Below, piece after piece: positions 1-5,564 of a DNA stretch of 8,696 bases (its first letter is position 1; each line of letters starts with the position of its first letter). The translations under genes were made by a program, and so were the position numbers. Origin of the DNA: SBAX01 sp964646605 (GTDB taxonomy: Bacteria; Planctomycetota; Phycisphaerae; UBA1845). The stretch lies in assembly GCA_964646605.1 (NCBI GenBank), contig CAZYEX010000112.1, positions 1-8,696 on the forward strand, read 5' to 3'. The notes under the pieces were generated by a model. The model saw nothing but the letters and a program-made list of their open reading frames with translations. It made no database searches and was not told where the DNA came from.

Positions 1-900
1 TTCGCTCCGAGCCGAAAGATCTACTATCGCGAGATGATCGCCCGGTTCGGTTATCACCTGGCGATCACCTGGAACCTGGGCGAGGAAAACGGATGGGACA
101 ACCCCGAGTATGTACGCCCAGATTTCGCGAAGGGGAACACCACCCAGCAACGAAAAGATTCGAGCGACTTCATTCGACAGCTGGCCTACTACAAGGACAA
201 CATCACGGTGCACAACGGCCCTTCGACTGACGATGGGATCTATGTCCCGTTGCTCGGACACAAGAGCCTGACCGGGCCGGAGATCCAATGGGGCCAAACC
301 GCCAACGAGCATGGGAAGGTTCTCTACTGGAGGAACGCATCACATTCCAACGGCCACCGATGGGTGGTGAGCCTCGATGAACCGTGGACTTCGCTGACGA
401 CGATCGACGAATTCCGCGTTTGGGATGTTTGGGGCTCGTACATGGCCGGTGCGGGTGGATGCGAGTTCTTCCAAACGGGTGACGCCGAATTCGACGACTT
501 TCGTACTAAGGAGGCGTTCTACACGACCGTCGCTCGGGCGCGAAGATTCATCGAAGACAACGTTCCCTTCTCCAGCATGGAGCCGTCGGATAGCCTGATT
601 TCAGGCGCGACCGGATATGGCCTGGCGGCACCCGGCCAGACCTACCTCGTCTATCTGCCGTCTGGCGGCGTCGCCGGCCTGAATCTGACGGGCGCTAGCG
701 GGATCTTTGAAGTCCGGTGGTTCGATCCACGAAACGGAGGCGCACTGCAGACCGGCAGCATTGCCGAGATCACCGGTGGCTCCGTCAGATCATTGGGCAA
801 CCCGCCGAACAATCCCGGCTCGGACTGGGTCGCGCTCGCACGAATTACGAGCTCCGGCACCACTCCCCCCGCTGCGCCGACGGGGTTGCGTGTGAAATGA
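1..900 (+). CDS. DUF5060/DUF4038-type glycoside-hydrolase-like protein, C-terminal part (5' end outside window)
   Basis: The frame is open from the first base, so the start lies upstream; an internal ATG at 34 is not the true start. About 299 residues are visible. The first part has the look of the TIM-barrel proteins annotated as DUF4038/DUF5060 or apiosidase-like: YYREMIARFG, ITWNLGEEN (residues 20-28), VPLLGHKSLTGPEIQWG, and WVVSLDEPW around residues 121-129, where an acidic pair follows a beta strand. The last third, roughly residues 199-285, resembles the putative collagen-binding domain of collagenase (Collagen_bind_2), with GLAAPGQTYLVYLPSGG and EVRWFDPRNGG. The protein ends in a Pro/Thr-rich linker, PPAAPTGLRVK, that reads like the start of a fibronectin-III or sorting tail. 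Probably secreted and acting on polysaccharide or glycoprotein; the substrate cannot be read from sequence. Family memory gives the name; exact enzymatic class is uncertain. Confidence 0.8.
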   Translation, partial: FAPSRKIYYREMIARFGYHLAITWNLGEENGWDNPEYVRPDFAKGNTTQQRKDSSDFIRQLAYYKDNITVHNGPSTDDGIYVPLLGHKSLTGPEIQWGQTANEHGKVLYWRNASHSNGHRWVVSLDEPWTSLTTIDEFRVWDVWGSYMAGAGGCEFFQTGDAEFDDFRTKEAFYTTVARARRFIEDNVPFSSMEPSDSLISGATGYGLAAPGQTYLVYLPSGGVAGLNLTGASGIFEVRWFDPRNGGALQTGSIAEITGGSVRSLGNPPNNPGSDWVALARITSSGTTPPAAPTGLRVK

Positions 901-992
901 TTCACCTGCGTGGGAGCTCGCGCCTGCGATTCGCCCACCGGGGCTGGCCCGAGGCCAACGATCACTACCGCACGTCATCTTTTTTCTGGGCG

Positions 993-1229
993 ATGTATCT
1001 TCGCTTCATGAAGCGCCATCTCGAAACCGGTGAGCAGGTACCGGGAGGGTGGTTCCACTCCGGCGACATCGGAGTCAAATATCCGGACGGCTACATCGAG
1101 CTCCGCGACCGTCAGAAGGACATCACCATCTCGGGAGGCGAGAACATCTCGACGATCGAGATCGAGCACGCTATCGGTCGCCATCCCGCAGTGCTGGAAT
1201 GGACCGGCCGTGAGAAGCGCGTCAACTAG
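993..1229 (+). pseudogene. Acyl-CoA synthetase (AMP-binding enzyme) fragment
   Basis: The frame reads GGWFHSGDIGVKYPDGYIEL followed by RDRQKDITISGGENIS and IEIEHAIGRHPAVLE (about 1041-1200). This is the hinge and early C-terminal domain of ANL-family acyl/fatty-acyl-CoA synthetases: the GWFHTGD aspartate, the RxKD hinge and the SGGENIS loop are all present. A whole enzyme has about 500-550 residues; here the adenylation domain is absent upstream and, directly after HPAVLE, the frame runs into EWTGREKRVN and stops, so the catalytic-lysine lobe is missing too. ATG 993 and ATG 1008 lie in frame. Another in-frame ATG at 897 overlaps the preceding stop codon (ATGA), which could let the fragment be translated, but residues before about 1005 show no family resemblance. 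I read it as debris from a recombination or deletion event. Confidence 0.75.
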
Positions 1230-1278
1230 CCAGAGGCTCGATCGTTGATGGATAGGCACCTCGCGCGGCGTGGCGGAG

Positions 1279-1306
1279 TGGTCGAGGTGGCGGGAATCGA
1301 ACCCGC
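1279..1306 (-). other. tRNA/tmRNA-like 3' end (T arm, acceptor 3' strand, CCA), copy A
   Basis: On the minus strand the bases read a 5-bp T stem GCGGG, loop TTCGATT, CCCGC (1306-1290), then CACCTCG as a 7-nt acceptor 3' strand (1289-1283), discriminator A (1282) and an encoded CCA (1281-1279). No matching acceptor 5' strand, D arm or anticodon arm can be found at the right distance, so this is a 3' fragment, not a tRNA gene. Such fragments are typical of attachment sites of integrative elements using tRNA or tmRNA 3' ends. The rest of 1307-1510 holds no gene that I can recognise. Plus-strand reading gives the familiar spurious peptide AGIEPATGCL, a known artefact of antisense T arms. Confidence 0.55.
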
Positions 1307-1328
1307 AACGGGGTGTCTGTCGCCACCT
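1285..1328. repeat. Inverted repeat overlapping tRNA-like copy A
   Basis: AGGTGGCG at 1285-1292 pairs perfectly with CGCCACCT at 1321-1328. Inside it CGGG (1291-1294) and CCCG (1302-1305) form the T stem. The 8-bp arm competes with the acceptor/T-arm fold, so the locus can form an alternative hairpin. Function is unknown. Confidence 0.5.
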
Positions 1329-1510
1329 GGAGAGGTCGGACGGGTAGGTGCGGTGGGACCCAGAGTCTCGCAAGTCGGACAACCAGAAGGGACTGCCGCT
1401 TGCCCGATGCGCAAAGGTAGGACAGGGGCCGGACAGAATGGGTCGGAAGCCGGACGCCGTGCGAGCACAACGGGGGCACAACGGCGGGAAGGTGTCGGCG
1501 ACAGCTGCGT

Positions 1511-1516
1511 TACACT
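1511..1516 (+). promoter_or_regulatory. Possible -10 hexamer for a leaderless mntA transcript
   Basis: TACACT ends 6 nt before the mntA start codon at 1523. Transcription would then begin at or very near the ATG, and no Shine-Dalgarno sequence is present in the 20 bases before the start. No convincing -35 box is visible. The same spacing occurs before the sigma-factor-like gene at 5091. Confidence 0.35.
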
Positions 1517-1522
1517 ACCCAC

Positions 1523-1837
1523 ATGCACGCCGTCGAGCACCTGAGGTCGAAGCGCAACGAGATCGAGGAGCTTTGCCGCAAGTACGCCGTGAGGCGGCTT
1601 CGCTTGTTCGGCTCGGCACTTCGCGAGGACTGGGATCCTGAGTCGAGCGATTTCGACTTCCTCGCCGAGTTCGGCTCCCCCGTCGGTATGAACGCCTTCG
1701 ACCAATTCATGGGGCTCCTGCTCGACCTCGAGGCACTGCTTGGGCGGAAGGTCGATGTGGTCGACTGGAACGCCGCAAGAAACCCTTTCTTCATGCGGCA
1801 CGCCGAGCGCTCAGCGAAGGATCTCTATGCGGCCTGA
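1523..1837 (+). CDS. mntA: MNT-domain nucleotidyltransferase, MntA-like antitoxin (type VII TA)
   Basis: 104 residues, full length for minimal nucleotidyltransferases of the MntA family. The catalytic signature is intact: G30-S31 in RLFGSALRED, then D43 and D45 in SSDFDFLAEF, and the third acidic residue at D78 in RKVDVVDW. The tail NPFFMRHAERSAKDLYAA matches the usual NPYF...LYAA ending. In characterised type VII systems MntA AMPylates the HEPN toxin on the tyrosine of its RX4HXY motif and so neutralises it. The stop codon overlaps the ATG of the downstream HEPN gene by 11 bp (1827-1837), the usual translational coupling of these pairs. The start at 1523 is chosen because it gives the standard N terminus and a -10-like TACACT sits 6 nt upstream. 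The antitoxin is intact although its toxin gene is broken. Confidence 0.88.
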   Translation: MHAVEHLRSKRNEIEELCRKYAVRRLRLFGSALREDWDPESSDFDFLAEFGSPVGMNAFDQFMGLLLDLEALLGRKVDVVDWNAARNPFFMRHAERSAKDLYAA

Positions 1838-2106
1838 GACTGCCGCGGCGCTCTACGACATGAGCCAGGCGGCGGATCGGATCGTCGAGGCAACCAGAGG
1901 CAAGACCTTTGACGAGTATCAAGGCGATTGGTACTTCCAGTCCGATCCCGGAAGCTGCAAGGGTCGTCGCGTTTCGTAATATCATCATCCACGGCTACGA
2001 CGCCGTCGACCCCAAAGTACTCTGGGCCATCGTTGAGGACAGGCTTCCCGAACTGAGGGCGCTGCTGAGTCGTCTGTTGGAAGAAGCGCGTCGACAGGGC
2101 CTGTAA
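1827..2106 (+). pseudogene. hepT: HEPN-domain toxin (HepT-like, DUF86), broken by internal deletion and frameshift
   Basis: The N-terminal part is read in the frame of ATG 1827: MRPETAAALYDMSQAADRIV, then GKTFDEYQGDWYFQS (to about 1943). That frame stops shortly after. The C-terminal part is read in the +1 frame from about 1945: IPEAARVVAFRN, then IIIHGYDAVDPKVLW and on to RRQGL, stop at 2104-2106. The C-terminal part keeps the HEPN RNase motif RNIIIHGY (1975-1998), an RX4HXY with the tyrosine that MntA modifies. Intact family members carry about 30-35 further residues between these halves, including an AVERQF..IGEA-like helix that is absent here. The gene therefore has a deletion not divisible by three at about 1940-1945. 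It overlaps mntA by 11 bp. The toxin is almost certainly non-functional; a programmed frameshift would not restore the missing helix. Confidence 0.85.
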
Positions 2107-2280
2107 CGAATCCGCAGACCGCTGACGCTCATTCGGCGCGGTCTACTGTCGAAGCCGGCGGCCGTGTGCGTCGGACACGATCGGCCGGACGACGAGCTGG
2201 CGGTCGCCGTGGAGGCGTGGGTGACGCTACCAACTGTTGTTCGGCGCGCAATCCTAGGCGCGGTGCGCGCGTTTGAGTGA
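2107..2280 (+). pseudogene. C-terminal tail of a probable site-specific recombinase (remnant)
   Basis: The frame is open from just after the HEPN stop to a TGA at 2278-2280. From 2161 it reads HDRPDDELAVAVEAWVTLP followed by TVVRRAILGAVRAFE. The pattern LAxxVxAWxxLPxxxRxAILxxVRA is one that I know as the last 30-40 residues of many phage-type integrases and other proteins in soil bacteria and Planctomycetes. No catalytic Arg/His/Tyr part of an integrase precedes it; the upstream neighbour is the HEPN remnant. I infer an integrase end left behind after a deletion. The family assignment rests on memory of a short motif and could be wrong; that this stretch was once coding is more secure, given its codon pattern. 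Confidence 0.45.
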
Positions 2281-2420
2281 ATGCGCGAGCAACTGGATCT
2301 CGACGGGGGCGCGCGGCGCCCCGCGCCAGGCGGCTTCGCGCGGATCCGTTGCCCGAACTGCCGGGGCCGAACGGGGTCACGCTCCTCGCGCTCGGCGGGA
2401 CTTCGGGCAAGGCGTACGCG
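2281..2420 (+). pseudogene. Possible IS91-type transposase N-terminal remnant
   Basis: MREQLDLDGGARRPAPGGFA runs into RIRCPNC (frame of 2281, to about 2358). The next frames give GAER and then VTLLAL, which together would read CPNC-GAER-VTLLAL if two single-base insertions are allowed. IS91-family transposases begin with a zinc-binding stretch of the form GFARxRCxxCGxExLxAFSCK, so the order of words fits. The rest of the transposase, including its second cysteine cluster and HUH/tyrosine motifs, is not found before the next gene. Bases 2421-2521 show nothing that I can name. Evidence is weak and depends on frameshift repair. Confidence 0.25.
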
Positions 2421-2521
2421 CCACGGTCGTAGCCGCGTTCCGGCCCGCGAGACCTGTACTGCGCCATCGACCGATCTCTTCATGTCGAACACCGATTGGC
2501 TGGAGAGCCCCCGACGAACCC

Positions 2522-3703
2522 TCATGGGAAGGCACGGGAGAGACGCTGGCCGAGGCGGGCGAGGCCGTACGGCGCGAGCAACAAGAAGGGATAGATGAGC
2601 GTCACTTTTGGCGTCAACGGGGTATGCCGGGGAAACGTGCATCCCACGGCGATCGAGAGGACGAACACCCAGATCGGGGCGTCACGACGATCGGTTCCCA
2701 GGACCGCGGCCAGGCCCAACGCCGCGAAGACGACCGTGTCCCAGATTCGGAGCAGTCCGTTCGGGTAGTCCTTGTAGAAAAGCGCGAAGTCGGCGGAGGA
2801 GGGGCTCAGGATCCAATTTCCCAAACGCCGGACGAAACCACCCAGATAGGCGGTGGGGTCTTTGGAGAATGTGTCTCGAAAGTCGGCCATCCCAGCCTCG
2901 TGGCGCTCCATCTGATCGCCGAGCGCCAACCACTCCGTCGGGTCGTAACGACCGAGGTTGAAGGCGGCGGTCGTGTCGATCATCACCCACCCCCGCTGGG
3001 CAACGTGAAGCGTCACGACGGGGGCGACGACCAGCACCAGACCCAAGGTGAAATACACCAGGGTCAGAGCACGAAACGTGCCGGGCCTGGAACGAAAAGG
3101 CATCGCAAGAGCGGGCACGACGATCCCCGCCGATGCGATCTTGGTCATCGAGGCGAGTCCGCACAGGACTCCCAGACCGAACCCTCGTCCGAACGAGGCC
3201 TTCCGCCCCACGAACATCACCGCCACGGCGAGCAAACCGACCAAGGGTTCGTTCACTGCGTGGCGTGAGTAAAGCAGCACTTGCGGACTGAGCACGAAGA
3301 CGGCGGGGGGCAGATAGATCGCGGCCGGGTGCACCTGGTTCCGCACCGGTGCCATATGCAGGAAGTAGAGAACCAGTGCCCCGAGCACGACGAAGCCTTG
3401 AACCAGAAACAGGGCGACCTTGACGCTGAAGATCCGAAAAAACGTGCCCAAAAGCATCGGCCAGATCGGTACGCGCAGAAACCAACGATCGTCGCTCAGC
3501 CGCCAATGCTCCGCCCAGCGCAAACCGGCGGGAATGTGATCGTAGTCATCGAACGCTGGACGCCAAGGATAGTGGGCGGCGATCCACCACCTCGCCAGCC
3601 CGAAGACGAGCAGGGCCGCGGAGAGGAAGAGCAGATCGCGGGATCCGATCGTCCTCGGATACTCATGCTTTCCCGAACCGCTGTCGCCACCTTGGGTCGC
3701 CAC
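2522..3703 (-). CDS. GT-C fold membrane glycosyltransferase (PMT_2/ArnT-like)
   Basis: 393 residues with a cytoplasmic N-terminal tail of about 22 residues and some eight to nine hydrophobic segments, the first at about residues 23-45 (LLFLSAALLVFGLARWW). Immediately after it lies FDDYDHIPAGLRWAE (residues 51-65), the acidic first loop characteristic of GT-C enzymes that use polyprenyl-phosphate sugars. A long central soluble loop (MIDTTAAFNLGRYDP onward) and the closing helices VTLIYPFLLLAPYGLARL also suit the family. It probably transfers a sugar to a lipid or protein on the outer face of the inner membrane. Length is at the short end for the group, but no break is visible. The start is GTG at 3703 with only a weak purine-rich stretch (GGGGGCGGG) upstream. 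It stands alone and is transcribed away from the 3927 gene. Confidence 0.75.
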   Translation of the reverse strand: MATQGGDSGSGKHEYPRTIGSRDLLFLSAALLVFGLARWWIAAHYPWRPAFDDYDHIPAGLRWAEHWRLSDDRWFLRVPIWPMLLGTFFRIFSVKVALFLVQGFVVLGALVLYFLHMAPVRNQVHPAAIYLPPAVFVLSPQVLLYSRHAVNEPLVGLLAVAVMFVGRKASFGRGFGLGVLCGLASMTKIASAGIVVPALAMPFRSRPGTFRALTLVYFTLGLVLVVAPVVTLHVAQRGWVMIDTTAAFNLGRYDPTEWLALGDQMERHEAGMADFRDTFSKDPTAYLGGFVRRLGNWILSPSSADFALFYKDYPNGLLRIWDTVVFAALGLAAVLGTDRRDAPIWVFVLSIAVGCTFPRHTPLTPKVTLIYPFLLLAPYGLARLGQRLSRAFP

Positions 3704-3878
3704 GCCCGCCCCCGCCTGAGAACTCGCCGTGCACTCTCGTTATGGATGCGATGGACCACCGCGAGCTTCGATGTCCCCCGGCGACAGCCGTCCACCTCCT
3801 GAGACCTCACGCTACCACGACGACGAGTCGCCTAACTTTGGCCCGCCGGATCGGCGAATTCACGCCATTTCCTGTCCA

Positions 3879-3906
3879 TTGAGACAACTCGCACCTGGCA
3901 TACCCA
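3879..3906 (+). promoter_or_regulatory. Possible sigma-70-type promoter of the 3927 gene
   Basis: TTGAGA (3879-3884) and TACCCA (3901-3906) are 16 bp apart, 20 bp upstream of the ATG at 3927. The -10 is a poor match. A small inverted repeat CGCCG-GAT-CGGCG lies upstream at 3844-3856. The segment 3704-3926 is the divergent spacer between the glycosyltransferase gene and this gene and has no ORF that I trust. Confidence 0.3.
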
Positions 3907-3926
3907 TCCGACTCTGAGGGTGTGTC

Positions 3927-4351
3927 ATGAAACCGATCTTCACGAAGCGCGTTGTCGCTACGGTGCTCTGGATCTTCGCCGCGACCTGCAGCCCGACGCT
4001 GGCGCAGCAGTTCAATTCCGACAATTAGCGCTGTCCAAGCCACATGGCAAGGCGAGCGTCACCCGGAATTACGGGGACGATGAATTAACGGTCGGGGCGT
4101 TCACGTACTCGACTCGTCCGGCGTGGTACCCCAAGAGCCCGAAACTAGCGTTGGTCGCGGAGGCCTGCGGCGCTGAGGGAGCGGCGAGACTCTCTCCCGA
4201 ACATGAGGCAGGATTGCGTTGGGAGCCGACCTCGTGGGCCAACCTCGCGTTCACGTACGGCGGCAAGTTCGATGGTTCGCACAGCTCGGGCTTCGAGGTC
4301 GGCGTCATGCTCTTCAGCCCGCCCTTCGCGTGTATCGGCCCTTGCCGCTAG
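3927..4351 (+). pseudogene. Secreted/outer-membrane protein gene with frameshift and internal deletion
   Basis: ATG 3927 follows a ribosome binding site (GAGGGTG, 4 nt spacing) and encodes a signal peptide, MKPIFTKRVVATVLWIFAAT then CSPTLA, with cleavage likely before QQFNSDN. That frame hits TAG at 4026-4028. In the next frame the text continues as LSKPHGKA (4031-4054) and runs directly into SVTRNYGDDELTVGAFTYST, then RPAWYPKSPKLALVAEACGA, RWEPTSWANLAFTYGGKFDG and GFEVGVMLFSPPFACIGPCR, stop at 4349-4351. I recall longer homologues that start xFNSDNYxxKPHG and end MLFSPPFxCIG, with about 80 or more residues between those ends, most of which are missing here. So the gene has one frameshift at about 4025 and probably a deletion at about 4054. 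Beta-strand-like alternation suggests an outer-membrane or periplasmic beta protein of unknown function. Confidence 0.65.
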
Positions 4352-4388
4352 CAGAAGAGAACACGTCCAGAAGGGCTCCATCTCTCAC

Positions 4389-4415
4389 GCGAACGATGCT
4401 ACTTCAACCGTTCGC
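4389..4415. repeat. Perfect 7-bp inverted repeat beside an A run
   Basis: GCGAACG (4389-4395) and CGTTCGC (4409-4415) flank a 13-nt spacer and are followed by TGAAAAAAT on the plus strand. The A run is on the wrong side for a plus-strand intrinsic terminator, so it may be an operator-like site or chance. Confidence 0.3.
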
Positions 4416-4442
4416 TGAAAAAATGGATCATCGCGGATCACA

Positions 4443-4875
4443 GTGGGTCCCTGGCAAACTCTCGTCGGCTTCGTTCGCGTGGTCCTCCCCCGACCCGAAT
4501 GGTTCTTTCCACCCAAGCGTCCGCGTCGCTCCGATTCAGTTCCTGTGGACCTCCGACTCCCGCGGCGCCCGCTCGCGCTCCTGCTCGTCGAAGCGCTCGC
4601 GAGGAAGCCGGGGGTCGGCGAGGTGCTCGCCGCGCGCGGCGATCACGCGATCGCGCGCTATTACGAGCCCAAAGAGCCGTTCCCGATAAGCGATCCCGGC
4701 CGGCGGTACGCGCGGGCGCGTGTGTTGTTGACGCTCAAGGCCACATCCGGTGCGGCGGCCACGCGTCGAGCTCGACGCCAAGTTGGACGGCGGGTTCCAT
4801 GGTGACGTCACGATCCTCAACTTCAGGCCGATCGTGACGCGCGACCCGGAATTGGCCGCTCTTCTCGCCGACTGA
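4443..4875 (+). pseudogene. Unrecognised conserved-looking gene with a frameshift
   Basis: I do not recognise this family. The frame from GTG 4443 reads like protein: VGFVRVVLPRPEWFFPPKRP, LLVEALARKPGVGEVLAARG, HAIARYYEPKEPFPISDPGR and ARARVLLTLK, to about 4737. The composition then becomes Arg/Ala-rich and the frame ends at 4803-4805. Coding character resumes two frames on: VELDAKLDGGFHGDVTILNF then RPIVTRDPELAALLAD, stop TGA 4873-4875. Together these suggest one soluble protein of roughly 140 residues with a frameshift between about 4735 and 4765. No signal peptide or membrane segment is seen. The true start is uncertain because an in-frame stop lies at 4416-4418 and no good ribosome binding site precedes 4443. 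It ends 18 bp before the tRNA-like copy B. Confidence 0.45.
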
Positions 4876-4892
4876 GAAGAGTGTCCCCTTGT

Positions 4893-4920
4893 TGGTGCAG
4901 GCGGCGGGAATCGAACCCGC
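4893..4920 (-). other. tRNA/tmRNA-like 3' end (T arm, acceptor 3' strand, CCA), copy B
   Basis: On the minus strand: T arm GCGGG-TTCGATT-CCCGC (4920-4904), acceptor 3' strand CGCCTGC (4903-4897), discriminator A (4896) and encoded CCA (4895-4893). The preceding GTGGGAC gives GGACGCGGGTTC, the wording seen just before the T arm of tmRNA (ssrA) in many bacteria, so tmRNA is my favoured origin. A complete tmRNA would extend about 350 nt further up, through the sigma-factor-like gene at 5091, and no matching acceptor 5' strand or tag-peptide ORF is seen, so this too is a 3' fragment. Minus-strand bases about 5046-4930 have a codon-like pattern (CRNPHKRAEVRNIDPETVPS) that may be a further coding remnant. 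Confidence 0.55.
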
Positions 4921-5078
4921 GTCCCACGACACCACTGTTGGCGCCGGGCCCGGGCCCACGCGAATGCTCGGAACCGTCTCGGGATCGATGTTGCGGACCT
5001 CGGCGCGCTTGTGGGGATTGCGGCACGTCCGAAAGCAATTACCCACCATTCCATAACCTTCGCCCCTCGACCACCGTC

Positions 5079-5084
5079 TAATCT
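5079..5084 (+). promoter_or_regulatory. Possible -10 hexamer for a leaderless sigma-factor-like gene
   Basis: TAATCT ends 6 nt before ATG 5091, the same geometry as TACACT before mntA. No Shine-Dalgarno sequence lies between. No clear -35 box is visible. Confidence 0.35.
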
Positions 5085-5090
5085 TTATGA

Positions 5091-5558
5091 ATGGAAGCAG
5101 CCGAGCTCGAACGGGTGCGCCGCGCCCGAAACGGCGACGCCGAGGCGTTTCGCGGAATCGTGGAGGCCTATTCCGGGCCGCTCTGGCGGGCGGCGTTCCG
5201 GGTTCTGGACGACTCCGCGGCGGCCGAAGATGCGGTCCAAGATGCGTTTCTTCACGCCTGGCGCGCCCTCGACCGCTTCGACGAGCAAGCCGAGCTTTCG
5301 ACGTGGCTGTACCGGATCACCATCAACGCGGCGATCGACCTCAGACGGGAACGGAAGCGGCTCGACGCCGAGGAGGACGACCACGTGCGCGAGCAGGCGG
5401 TCTTCGCGCTGTCGCAACTGAAGGACGGCACGGACTGGTTGTTGAAGGTCCTGCGCTCGAAGCGGGACCCGGAGACGATCCGGCGTGCCCTGTTCTGGCT
5501 CGGGCAGTCGGACGATCCGCGGGCGTTTCAGGAAATCGAGAAGATCCTGGACAAGTGA
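5091..5558 (+). CDS. ECF sigma factor region 2 fused in frame to a HEAT-repeat tail (probable deletion fusion)
   Basis: 155 residues in one open frame. Residues 1-90 are a clear ECF sigma region 2: RRARNGDAEAFRGIVE (10-25), AEDAVQDAFLHAWRALDRFD (45-64, core-binding helix) and STWLYRITINAAIDLRRERK (70-89, -10 recognition). Region 4, the -35-binding half, is completely absent. From about residue 97 the text changes to DDHVREQAVFALSQLKD, then IRRALFWLGQSDDPRAFQEI and EKILDK, the end of a HEAT-repeat protein. In several soil phyla an ECF sigma gene is followed by an anti-sigma (zinc-finger) gene and a HEAT-repeat gene. One deletion from within the first to within the last would give exactly this fusion, with the junction near 5370-5380. 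ATG 5091 is preferred over the out-of-frame ATG at 5087. The gene converges on the secreted-protein gene with a 6-bp gap. The product probably cannot act as a normal sigma factor. Confidence 0.8.
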   Translation: MEAAELERVRRARNGDAEAFRGIVEAYSGPLWRAAFRVLDDSAAAEDAVQDAFLHAWRALDRFDEQAELSTWLYRITINAAIDLRRERKRLDAEEDDHVREQAVFALSQLKDGTDWLLKVLRSKRDPETIRRALFWLGQSDDPRAFQEIEKILDK

Positions 5559-5564
5559 AGCAGC

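Noticed and set aside
1270..1375. A complete tRNA gene on the minus strand
   Set aside because: No acceptor 5' strand complementary to CACCTCG and no anticodon arm at the right spacing.
1245..1544. Plus-strand peptide containing VAGIEPATGCL
   Set aside because: A well-known artefact of translating the antisense of a tRNA T arm.
1226..1801. Long minus-strand open frame of about 190 codons
   Set aside because: It is antisense to mntA, whose catalytic motifs are clear, and its C-terminal part reads through the T-arm copy A (the spurious VAGSIPATSTTPP type of peptide).
1827..2106. Programmed frameshifting in the HEPN gene
   Set aside because: No slippery heptamer at the junction, and shifting frame would not restore the missing central helix.
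1995..2642. Minus-strand open frame of 215 codons
   Set aside because: Arg/Ser/Pro-rich with no family words, and it runs antisense to the HEPN remnant and through the glycosyltransferase end; high GC explains it.
2273..3268. Plus-strand open frame of 331 codons
   Set aside because: Mostly antisense to the membrane glycosyltransferase gene, with charged low-complexity text such as EREDEHPDRG; not a protein.
4389..4425. Intrinsic terminator after the 3927 gene
   Set aside because: The hairpin is followed by an A run, not a T run, on the plus strand, and on the minus strand the T run precedes the hairpin.
4881..5081. Plus-strand peptide containing RRRESNPRPTTP
   Set aside because: The same artefact, from T-arm copy B.
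4893..5260. A complete tmRNA gene on the minus strand
   Set aside because: No 5' partner strand for CGCCTGC and no tag-peptide frame; the required length would overlap the sigma-factor-like gene.
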